Positions 1-5,701 of a stretch of 11,341 nucleotides of DNA are shown here, piece by piece; the stretch's first letter is position 1, and the number at the start of each line of letters is the position of its first letter. Origin of the DNA: Candidatus Bathyarchaeota archaeon (GTDB lineage: Archaea; Thermoproteota; Bathyarchaeia; Bathyarchaeales; DTEX01); the NCBI GenBank assembly GCA_026414245.1, contig JAOAJJ010000022.1, positions 1-11,341 of the forward strand, given 5' to 3'. The notes under the pieces are model-generated. The model made no database searches. It was not told where the DNA came from and was given only the letters and a program-made list of their open reading frames with translations. Both the position numbers and the translations under genes were made by a program.

Positions 1-360
1 TGGATAAGCCTCAAAGTCCTTTATAGTTTCTATCTCACCTTTATTTTCATCCTGCCACTCTCTAATCCCCCTAGAAATCACAGCGGTATCCTTTGCTCTA
101 AGCCTATTCGCTCTGGGAAGTTTGAGCGGGGTCTCAAAGGGAACATAGTCGTAACCCAGCTTCCTATAAAACTTTATTAAAGCCAATATGTATTTCTCTT
201 TAAGATCGGCGCTGAGATCAGGGCTTAAAGCAGGTATAGGTTCGCCTAAAATCAGCTCCATAACCTCTCTATCTACAAAATGTTCATAGAAAGGCACCTT
301 GTCTGGTTCGCCTTCCCTCCTGAGAACAGTTAAAAGCCTACGATAGTCCGGCTTCCTCAT
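1..360 (-). CDS. URO-D superfamily (MtaA/CmuA-like) protein, N-terminal part
   Basis: The ATG at 360-358 opens a frame that runs without a stop to the window edge, giving the first 120 residues; the C-terminus is missing. An in-frame TAA lies at 366-364, so this is the first possible ATG, and a GAGG-type ribosome site sits about 10 bases upstream (complement of 369-375). Residues 8-40 (RRLLTVLRREGEPDKVPFYE and on) and the ending W-x-D-E-x-K-G-x-I-x-T-x-x-DFE-x-YP are typical of uroporphyrinogen-decarboxylase-fold proteins of the methylcobamide methyltransferase-like branch. Such proteins run to about 330-370 residues, so roughly two thirds lies outside. The metal-binding and catalytic half is not visible, so the reaction cannot be assigned. 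It is a different subfamily from the homologue at 9154-10200. A haem-pathway HemE is less likely, given the substitution pattern and context. Confidence 0.8.
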   Translation of the reverse strand, partial: MRKPDYRRLLTVLRREGEPDKVPFYEHFVDREVMELILGEPIPALSPDLSADLKEKYILALIKFYRKLGYDYVPFETPLKLPRANRLRAKDTAVISRGIREWQDENKGEIETIKDFEAYP

Positions 361-480
361 GAATTAATGCCTCATATAATCTTTTAATTACAAATATTTG
401 AATTTTAGGGGGATTCATTTTCTAATTTCCGAGATTCAGCTCCTGAAAATTGTGTTGGGGTAAAATGCATGTTGCTAGAA

Positions 481-498
481 AATTAACAAAAGTTAATT
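481..498. repeat. Perfect inverted repeat AATTAAC-AAAA-GTTAATT
   Basis: Seven-base perfect arms (481-487 and 492-498) surround a four-base spacer. A second inverted repeat, AACCA-N5-TGGTT, follows at 511-525. The two sit about 255 and 230 bases upstream of the transporter start. They could be regulator half-sites or part of a promoter. The sequence is AT-rich, so a chance origin is possible. Confidence 0.35.
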
Positions 499-740
499 AG
501 GGCGTTTTGCAACCAATTAATGGTTCAGTATCTCTGCCGAAGAAGGAGAGCTTAAATGCGGCTTGGGAGCATGCCGAAAGAGAAGCCCTCGAAATATGCG
601 GGAGGCTATAAAGGATTAGATGGGAAGGGAATAATAAAGCCAACCCATGCCGCGCATGAATACATAAACCAAATAGTTTTACCCGGTTTACTCCACGTTA
701 AAGATTTTTGCTTATCTCTACACTCCACAAAAATCTGTTC

Positions 741-745
741 GGAGG
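741..745 (+). promoter_or_regulatory. Ribosome binding site fixing the GTG start
   Basis: GGAGG lies nine bases before the GTG at 755. The overlapping ATG at 753 is followed at once by TGA, so the GTG is the only sensible start for the transporter. Confidence 0.75.
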
Positions 746-754
746 TTTCTAGAT

Positions 755-1987
755 GTGACGCTGGATCTTAGACCCAGGTTTGCAAAGACTTTAAAACAAT
801 CATTGATGGCTTACCTATTCAACATATGTGGAATATTTGCCGGGGCTATTGTAGCATATAACTCTGAGCTTTTCCGGATTGCGCCATGGGCTGTAGTAGT
901 CTATCCTCTAATATTGAGCTCGCGGGGAGTTATAGGAGGCTTATTTTGTGGAAGATTGAGCACAGCCCTTCACATCGGCACCATTAAACCCCGCTTCTTC
1001 GGAAACACTAGAAGCTTCTATCTGCTTTTTCAGGCAATAGTTTTCTTAATGTTTGAGGCAAGCGTATTTATGGCTTCGGTAGCTGTTCTCTTTGGAATAA
1101 TTTATCGTGGTGCGCCTTTCAGCGAATTGTGGAACATGGTTAACGTGCTCATGGCGACAATGACCTTATCCCTGCTAATTGTTTCCCCGCTCACTTTAGC
1201 AATCTCCTTCATGTCCTTTAAGCATGGCTTAGACCCAGACATAATATTATATCCTGTGGAATCCACCACGGCGGATCTGCTTATTACCGCAACCTATATT
1301 CTTGTGCTTTACATAACCATTGCCCAATATTCGTTCTGGCATTATATTCTTCTGGCATTGAATTTAGCCCTGGCATCTGCGGCAGTCTATATTCTCGTCA
1401 AAAACATGCATGAGCAGGAGTTCATTAAAACTTTAAGGGAGTCCCTGCTAACCCTAATAATAGTCTCCTTCATAATTAATGTTGCAGGAGCATTTTTAGG
1501 CATAATCGATGAGGTTATGCGTGAGGAACAGGGGGTTTATGATACCTATCCCATCTATGTTGTTTACCCCGCCTTAATCGACACTATAGGCGACATCGGC
1601 GCCGTTGTCGGCTCAACAGCCACAACGAAGCTGGCGCTCGGCACATTAAAGGCTTCATTCACCTCTATAAAAAGCCATTTTTCAGAAGTCTTAGGCGCAT
1701 GGGCAGCTTCCCTAATAATGTATTTTATCTATTCTGTTTTAGCCTTTGCAGTTATCGGGGCATTATACCCATTGGGTATTGCGAGATTTTCTCTTCTACT
1801 GTTTACGGTTAACATTCTAGCAGCCATATTAATTATATTAGTCTCCTACTCCGTGGCAATCATAACCTATAAGAGGGGGTTAGATCCAGACAACTTCGAA
1901 ATCCCCATTGAGAGCTCCCTAGCCGATACTTTAACAACAATATCTCTGCTCACCGCCCTACTCTTATGGGGTTTAATCTGGCCATAA
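755..1987 (+). CDS. MgtE/SLC41-type divalent cation transporter, duplicated membrane domain
   Basis: This 410-residue integral membrane protein is predicted to move Mg2+ or another divalent cation across the cytoplasmic membrane. It consists of two tandem MgtE-type membrane domains, roughly residues 15-215 and 225-410. Each carries both family signatures. The first is YP-L/A-x-x-x-x-x-G-x-I-G at 50-62 and 271-283 (the second copy reads YPALIDTIGDIGAVVGSTAT). The second is GLDPD-x-x-x-x-P-x-E-S-x-x-A-D at 158-174 and 375-391. Bacterial MgtE has an N domain and CBS pair before a single membrane domain; neither is present here, as is usual for archaeal and SLC41-type forms. In the first copy the acidic G-D-x-G of the second copy is replaced by R-G, so the halves have diverged. 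Start is GTG at 755 with GGAGG upstream. It appears monocistronic and has no evident link to the sugar genes. The metal specificity is inferred from the family only. Confidence 0.85.
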   Translation: MTLDLRPRFAKTLKQSLMAYLFNICGIFAGAIVAYNSELFRIAPWAVVVYPLILSSRGVIGGLFCGRLSTALHIGTIKPRFFGNTRSFYLLFQAIVFLMFEASVFMASVAVLFGIIYRGAPFSELWNMVNVLMATMTLSLLIVSPLTLAISFMSFKHGLDPDIILYPVESTTADLLITATYILVLYITIAQYSFWHYILLALNLALASAAVYILVKNMHEQEFIKTLRESLLTLIIVSFIINVAGAFLGIIDEVMREEQGVYDTYPIYVVYPALIDTIGDIGAVVGSTATTKLALGTLKASFTSIKSHFSEVLGAWAASLIMYFIYSVLAFAVIGALYPLGIARFSLLLFTVNILAAILIILVSYSVAIITYKRGLDPDNFEIPIESSLADTLTTISLLTALLLWGLIWP

Positions 1988-2045
1988 GCCCATCGAATAA
2001 TTTAATGTTGTTGTTTCAATATGTTTGATAAGAGGGAAAATTAAT

Positions 2046-2068
2046 TTTAGGTATTAATTAAGCCTAAA
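2046..2068. repeat. Inverted repeat TTTAGG-N11-CCTAAA
   Basis: Perfect six-base arms at 2046-2051 and 2063-2068 flank an AT-only core plus one G (TATTAATTAAG). The site lies 58 bases after the transporter stop and about 150 bases before the nucleotidyltransferase. It may be an operator or promoter element. In such AT-rich DNA the support is modest. Confidence 0.3.
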
Positions 2069-2084
2069 TGCTAAATAACTTCAG

Positions 2085-2228
2085 GTGTCTCTATTGCCTA
2101 TTGAAGAATGGTTTTCCTTAGGATGGAGATATGTTCTTACAGGCGAAGACCTCATCCTGATTGTTTCGGGTGTGAGACTATTCCCTTTAACCGCTGAAAG
2201 TGGGGAGGAATATATTTGGATGGTTTAA
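2085..2228 (+). CDS. Possible small ORF overlapping the nucleotidyltransferase start
   Basis: A 47-residue frame starts at GTG 2085 (or TTG 2094, 44 residues) and ends at TAA 2226-2228, overlapping the next gene by 13 bases. An in-frame TAA at 2076-2078 prevents extension upstream. The translation contains IEEWFSLGWRYVLTGEDLIL followed by IVSGVRLFPLTAESGEEYIW, which has protein-like composition with an aromatic-rich first half and hydrophobic middle. The overlap would allow translational coupling to the nucleotidyltransferase. I know no family for it and the start signal is weak (AGGTG at 2083-2087), so it may be only a leader frame or chance. Confidence 0.25.
   Translation: MSLLPIEEWFSLGWRYVLTGEDLILIVSGVRLFPLTAESGEEYIWMV
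2202..2208 (+). promoter_or_regulatory. Ribosome binding site fixing the TTG start
   Basis: GGGGAGG lies seven bases before the TTG at 2216. The nearby ATG at 2220 reads ATG-GTT-TAA and cannot be the start, so the strong site supports TTG initiation. Confidence 0.65.
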
Positions 2229-3286
2229 AACTTAGAGACCGAGATGCCATTTTAACATGTGAGGAGCTTATTTTTAGAGTTCTTGGCTATATTCATCCTC
2301 CAGCAGGCTACATATGCGATCTTGAATATGCTCCGTCGGAGATATTTCGGTCAGATAACCCTAAAGCGTTTAGGAGTGATGGGAGGAGGGTTTTCTATAA
2401 GTTTTTTGGGGATGAGGGTTGGAGATTCATACTGGAGAAGTATCCCCAATACATGCTGGATTATGAACCTTTAGGTAGAAAAGTTGTAGGAGTGAGGCGT
2501 GAGAGTATTGTGGAGGTTAGAAGACCGGAGGAGAGACTGCGGCAGATCATTGAATCACATCGTAATGATGAGTTGATCCGCGCTCTTAGGGAAGTCCTAC
2601 GCATATTTATTGAAGGTCAAGGTTTGTCTATGGAGGGGTTTGGAGTTTTCGGCTCCCTCCTACATGGTTTTTATAATCCGAGGTTTTCAGACATAGATAT
2701 TGTCGTCTATGGCAGAAGTAATTTAGAGAGGGTTCGCCAAGTATTATGCGACTTCTACAGAGATAGATCCTCATTCTTCACGAATGAGTTCGCCGATAAT
2801 AGTCCCGTTAAGGGTAAAGTTTGGAGATTTAAAAATTTAAGTCCAGAAGATTTTGTCTGGCATCAGCGGCGAAAAATGATATATGCGCTTTTCCATGACG
2901 GGTTCTCTGGACGCTTGATAAAAGTCGAATTTGAGCCGGTTAAAGCTTGGCATGAAATATCGAATAAATATTGGGAGATTAATAGAATAGTTTGGAGAGG
3001 ATGGATAAAAGCTATTGTGAGAGTTACAAGCGATGAGGAAGCCCCATTCATGCCCTCAATATATTATGTTGAGCCGATTGAGATTATTGATGGACCTAAA
3101 GCCGACAGCATTCTAAGGGTAGTTTCATACCTTGAAGAATTCAGAATGCAGTGCTGGAGAGATGAGATCGCTTATGTGGAAGGAAACCTTGAGGAGGTTG
3201 AGACAAAAGGGGGAAACTTTCACCAAATAACCTTGACCTATGGTCCACGCTACTATGAGCAGACGCTTAAAATTATGCGAAAATGA
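2216..3286 (+). CDS. Predicted nucleotidyltransferase (COG1665-like, MNT fold)
   Basis: This 356-residue soluble protein has a polymerase-beta-type nucleotidyltransferase core in its middle. The signature is G146-S147, eleven residues, then D159-I-D161 (read FGSLLHGFYNPRFSDIDIVV); the third acidic residue is likely E238 or E240 in KVEFEP. These would bind two metal ions for nucleotidyl transfer. The N-terminal 100 residues (RDRDAIL at 7-13, HPP at 27-29, CDLEYAP at 34-40) match what I recall of an archaeal family of uncharacterised nucleotidyltransferases often annotated COG1665. The C-terminal part (270-350) has no catalytic motif I recognise. The substrate (protein AMPylation, RNA or small molecule) is unknown. 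No HEPN partner lies next to it, so it does not look like a classical MNT/HEPN toxin-antitoxin pair. Start is TTG with GGGGAGG upstream. Confidence 0.75.
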   Translation: MDGLKLRDRDAILTCEELIFRVLGYIHPPAGYICDLEYAPSEIFRSDNPKAFRSDGRRVFYKFFGDEGWRFILEKYPQYMLDYEPLGRKVVGVRRESIVEVRRPEERLRQIIESHRNDELIRALREVLRIFIEGQGLSMEGFGVFGSLLHGFYNPRFSDIDIVVYGRSNLERVRQVLCDFYRDRSSFFTNEFADNSPVKGKVWRFKNLSPEDFVWHQRRKMIYALFHDGFSGRLIKVEFEPVKAWHEISNKYWEINRIVWRGWIKAIVRVTSDEEAPFMPSIYYVEPIEIIDGPKADSILRVVSYLEEFRMQCWRDEIAYVEGNLEEVETKGGNFHQITLTYGPRYYEQTLKIMRK

Positions 3287-3398
3287 TCTATTATGCCCAG
3301 CCCCTAGCATTAACTCGTCCCCCACCGATCTGTCAGAGTCATGGATCTAGCGTTAAGCGTTATTACCGGAAACGGCTCAAGATTTTCTTCCTAAAACA

Positions 3399-3406
3399 TT
3401 TAAAAG
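3399..3406 (+). promoter_or_regulatory. Candidate TATA box for the SIS-kinase operon
   Basis: TTTAAAAG lies 49 bases before the ATG of the SIS gene, with an A-rich stretch just upstream where a TFB-recognition element would be. This predicts a transcript start near 3425-3430 and a short leader ending in GGTGAT (3444-3449), which can pair with the 16S rRNA 3' end five bases before the ATG at 3455. The rest of the gap (3287-3398) holds only a tandem AGCGTTA repeat near 3348-3361. I see no gene in it. Confidence 0.4.
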
Positions 3407-3454
3407 ACGGTGTGAAGCAGTCTCTGATGGATAAAAGTTCAGCGGTGATGTTGG

Positions 3455-4519
3455 ATGCTTCCGAGAGAAGATAAGCGGGAACATGGCATGATAAGAGATA
3501 TAAGGGATACGCCGAACGCGTTGAATGCCGTTATAGAGAACATCGATGAGATAAGCGAGATCGCTGACTCCGCCCCCAGATTTAGAAAGATCTTTTTCAT
3601 AGGGTGCGGCTCATCATATTATGCGGCGGTTTTCGGCTCCTGGCCGCTGACCGGGAACGATAGGGTTCTAGCTTACGCTCTCCCATCCTCCGAATTAATA
3701 TTTCATTTCGTTAATGCGGTAGATAGCGACAGCCTGATTGTTGGGGTTTCCAGATCTGGGAGAACCGCGGAAACCGTGACGGCTCTTAAATTATGTAGGG
3801 GGAGAGGGGCTTACACAGTTGGCTTAACGATTGAGGGGGGAAGTGAAGTTGCCAGTTTAGTGGATGATCTGATGGTGCTGAATATTGGAGGGGAGAGGAG
3901 CATTATTATGACGAAGAGTTTTACAGCGTTTTCCCTTGCAACAGCCATATTCTCCAGCGTGGTGAACGAGAAGACTTCTGGCAGAAAACAGGTCCTCATA
4001 GACGAGGCTGAAGCGATGCCGTCTCTAGCCAAGAATATTCTGGGAGAAGAAGATAAAATCGCCGCGACGGCAAAAAGGCTTATTGATAAAAATATTGAGA
4101 GGTTCGTCTTTCTAGGCTCTGGACCCACCTATCCGATAGCGCTGGAGGGCGCATTAAAAGTAAAGGAGACATCTTACGCAGCGACTGAGGGGCTGCATCT
4201 CCTCGAGTTTAGGCATGGCCCCATGGCCACTGTGGATGAGAGACTAACCTTGATGATCTCGTGTTTTCTCGGCGAGAATTCTGTTTACTTAAAGAACTTT
4301 GTTTCGGAATTCGCTGGTAAGGGTTCTGACATCATCCTAATATCTGACTCCGAGGATTTTGATGGGAGCACCTTAAAACTTCCGTCTGAATACAGCGGTG
4401 AGTGTAAAGCTCTTCTGTCAATTATACCTATGCAGATCTTAGCCTATTATTATGCTGTAGGCAACGGCAGAGACCCGGATAAGCCGAGAAACCTTCCTAG
4501 ATACGTGCAGAGGTTTTAG
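3455..4519 (+). CDS. SIS-domain amino-sugar-phosphate deaminase/isomerase (GlmS isomerase-like)
   Basis: This 354-residue cytosolic enzyme has two SIS domains and no glutaminase domain. It is therefore not a glutamine-dependent GlcN-6-P synthase but a stand-alone isomerase or deaminase acting on hexosamine or ketose 6-phosphates. SIS1 shows IGCGSSYYAA at 49-58 and the phosphate-binding SRSGRTAET at 99-107. SIS2 shows LGSGPTYPIALEGALK at 220-235 and EFRHGPMA at 251-258. Aligned to E. coli GlmS, K235, E238 and H254 fall on K485, E488 and H504 with identical spacing. The lysine near the GlmS C-terminus that forms the imine with fructose-6-P (K603) corresponds to R349 here. The tail PDKPRNL is conserved. 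It is followed after two bases by a sugar kinase, indicating one operon and sequential steps. Archaeal glucosamine-6-P deaminases of the Thermococcus type belong to this family, which makes deamination the favoured reaction. Start is ATG at 3455; ATG 3488 is an alternative. Confidence 0.8.
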   Translation: MLPREDKREHGMIRDIRDTPNALNAVIENIDEISEIADSAPRFRKIFFIGCGSSYYAAVFGSWPLTGNDRVLAYALPSSELIFHFVNAVDSDSLIVGVSRSGRTAETVTALKLCRGRGAYTVGLTIEGGSEVASLVDDLMVLNIGGERSIIMTKSFTAFSLATAIFSSVVNEKTSGRKQVLIDEAEAMPSLAKNILGEEDKIAATAKRLIDKNIERFVFLGSGPTYPIALEGALKVKETSYAATEGLHLLEFRHGPMATVDERLTLMISCFLGENSVYLKNFVSEFAGKGSDIILISDSEDFDGSTLKLPSEYSGECKALLSIIPMQILAYYYAVGNGRDPDKPRNLPRYVQRF

Positions 4520-4521
4520 AA

Positions 4522-5493
4522 ATGTTTATTCTATGCATGGATATAGGTAAAACAAAGACTTTAGCGATAGTTCTAAATGAGAAAGGAGAGGTCCTCGGAA
4601 AGTTTACTTCAGGCCCCTCGGGAATGTGGCTTAAGGAAGAAACCGTGATGAAAAATGTTAGGGAGGCTATCGAAGGCTGCCTCTCGATTTCGCGTTTATC
4701 GCTGGGGGACATAGGTTTAATTTCAATAAGTTGGGCTGACCTGGACACCCCGAAGGATTGGGAGAACGCTTGGAGGGTTATAGAGAAAATTGGAATCAAT
4801 AGAGAAAAGGTTTTAATTGAGCATGATGCTGTCGCAGCATACTACGCCTTAACCTTGGGGGAGCCTGGAGTCGCCGTTATTGCTGGAACTGGAAGCATTG
4901 GTTTCGGAGTCAATAGTAGGGGTGAGAGGATGAGGTCTAGCGGCTGGGGTTGGCTTATCGGCGACGAGGGGAGCGCCTACTGGATTGCGGTGAGGGCGCT
5001 GAACGCTATCTCGAGAGCATACGATGGGAGAGGGGAGAAGACTATTCTGTCAAGCATGGTTTCCGAATACTTTGGCGTTGAGAGAGAGCTGGAAATCTTA
5101 GATAAAATTTATAAAGAGCTGAAATGCGATCCCACAGAAATCTCCAAGATAGCCAGAATCGTTGATGAAGCAGCCTCCAGAGGCGATAAAGTGGCTGAGA
5201 CTATATTGGAGGATGCTGGGAGGGAGCTGGCTTTAGCAGCATTATGCATTATCAGAGGGCTCGGCATGGAGAATGAAAAAATCGTTGTCGGCGGATTGGG
5301 AAGCGTCTTTAAATCAAAAATAGTCAGAGACACTTTTCTTAAAGCCGTCAGGGAATGGGCTCCGAACGCTATAGTGAAGGAGCCCCTGATCGGGGAAGAG
5401 TCGATCCTAGGACCGATCGTAATGGCCTTTAAGAAGCTTGGATTAAGGCTTTCAGAAGAAGGGATAAAAGATTTTCTTGAGAGAATAAAGTGA
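4522..5493 (+). CDS. BadF/BadG-type sugar kinase (N-acetylglucosamine/glucosamine/hexokinase-like)
   Basis: This 323-residue ASKHA-fold kinase is expected to transfer phosphate from ATP to the 6-hydroxyl of a hexose or hexosamine. Motifs in order: phosphate-1 loop D7-IGKTKT; catalytic-base region H101-D102-A, with D102 the likely base; phosphate-2 AGTGSIGFG (121-129) running into GWGWLIGDEGSAYWIA (141-156); adenosine motif VVGGLGSVFKS (255-265). The GWG...GDEGSA signature and overall length fit the human NAGK / archaeal hexokinase branch rather than ROK kinases, since I see no ROK zinc cysteine motif. It starts two bases after the SIS stop, with GAGGT (4510-4514) inside the end of the upstream gene as ribosome site, so it is co-transcribed and probably translationally coupled. 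Its product would be the substrate of the SIS enzyme. Exact sugar (GlcN, GlcNAc, glucose) is inferred from the neighbourhood only. Confidence 0.8.
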   Translation: MFILCMDIGKTKTLAIVLNEKGEVLGKFTSGPSGMWLKEETVMKNVREAIEGCLSISRLSLGDIGLISISWADLDTPKDWENAWRVIEKIGINREKVLIEHDAVAAYYALTLGEPGVAVIAGTGSIGFGVNSRGERMRSSGWGWLIGDEGSAYWIAVRALNAISRAYDGRGEKTILSSMVSEYFGVERELEILDKIYKELKCDPTEISKIARIVDEAASRGDKVAETILEDAGRELALAALCIIRGLGMENEKIVVGGLGSVFKSKIVRDTFLKAVREWAPNAIVKEPLIGEESILGPIVMAFKKLGLRLSEEGIKDFLERIK

Positions 5494-5523
5494 AGCCACC
5501 GGCTGTCTTCCCATCATGGTGTG

Positions 5524-5542
5524 ATTTATCCAGTAGATAAAT
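5524..5542. repeat. Perfect inverted repeat ATTTATC-N5-GATAAAT
   Basis: Seven-base perfect arms (5524-5530, 5536-5542) flank CAGTA, 31 bases after the kinase stop. As RNA it would form a hairpin with no T-run directly after it, so it is a weak terminator candidate and equally could be an operator. Confidence 0.4.
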
Positions 5543-5567
5543 TGCGTAGAGAGAAGAGATGGAAAAC

Positions 5568-5594
5568 CGTTAAATGGCGGCTTAAAATTTAACG
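5568..5594. repeat. Perfect inverted repeat CGTTAAAT-N11-ATTTAACG
   Basis: Eight-base perfect arms (5568-5575 and 5587-5594) have centres 19 bases apart, close to two DNA turns, which suits a dimeric regulator. A smaller inverted repeat, TCCTT-N7-AAGGA, abuts it at 5595-5611. It lies about 110 bases upstream of the GH42 gene, where an activator or repressor of the glycosidase could bind. Confidence 0.45.
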
Positions 5595-5663
5595 TCCTTA
5601 TTAATGAAGGATTATGAATTTTTGTGTGAATTTAGTTTTGAGAAACTTTAAGTGTTTTTGCTA

Positions 5664-5688
5664 GCACAAAATAATATATTTGTTGTGC
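5664..5688 (+). promoter_or_regulatory. Candidate GH42 promoter with palindrome around the TATA box
   Basis: An AT-only TATA-like segment, AATAATATATTT (5670-5681), is enclosed by GCACAA (5664-5669) and TTGTGC (5683-5688), a perfect six-base inverted repeat with a 13-base spacer. With archaeal spacing of about 25-27 bases, transcription would begin near the ATG at 5702, giving a leaderless or nearly leaderless message; an AGGTT at 5689-5693 is the only ribosome-site candidate. A protein bound to the paired arms would block TBP, so this looks like a repressor operator. It is inferred from position and symmetry only. Confidence 0.4.
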
Positions 5689-5701
5689 AGGTTTAGATCA
5701 T

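Larger units (their letters stand above)
361..754. other. Intergenic region upstream of the transporter
   Basis: This 394-base stretch separates two divergent genes. The first 50 bases are AT-rich and include the 10-base palindrome CAAATATTTG (391-400), a plausible promoter zone for the minus-strand URO-D gene. Two perfect inverted repeats lie at 481-498 and 511-525. A 71-codon frame (556-771) has an AAGGAG-type site seven bases before its ATG, but its sequence resembles no protein I know and it overlaps the transporter start by 17 bases, so I do not call it a gene. I find no tRNA signature and no recognisable Mg-sensing riboswitch. Confidence 0.5.

Noticed and set aside
361..754. Mg2+-sensing riboswitch before the MgtE-type transporter
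   Set aside because: No M-box-like or ykkC/mgtA-like conserved core could be seen, and these are bacterial elements. Only simple inverted repeats are present.
556..771. 71-codon plus-strand frame with an AAGGAG-type site before its ATG
   Set aside because: The translation is low in protein character and overlaps the well-supported GTG start of the transporter. The ATG also coincides with a possible TATA-like CTTAAATG. No independent support.
2216..3286. MNT/HEPN toxin-antitoxin system
   Set aside because: The protein is far larger than MntA antitoxins and no HEPN (R-x4-6-H) neighbour is seen.
3283..3474. 63-codon frame overlapping the nucleotidyltransferase stop by ATGA and the SIS start
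   Set aside because: The overlaps look operon-like, but the sequence is basic, lacks any motif, covers a likely promoter (3399-3406), and has no good ribosome site. Probably chance.
3811..4128. 105-codon minus-strand frame inside the SIS gene
   Set aside because: It lies entirely antisense to conserved SIS motifs, and Ser/Ala/Leu-rich translations are typical of shadow frames.
5494..5701. Start of a CRISPR array or tandem-repeat element
   Set aside because: The repeats are inverted, differ from one another in sequence and spacing, and do not recur as direct repeats.
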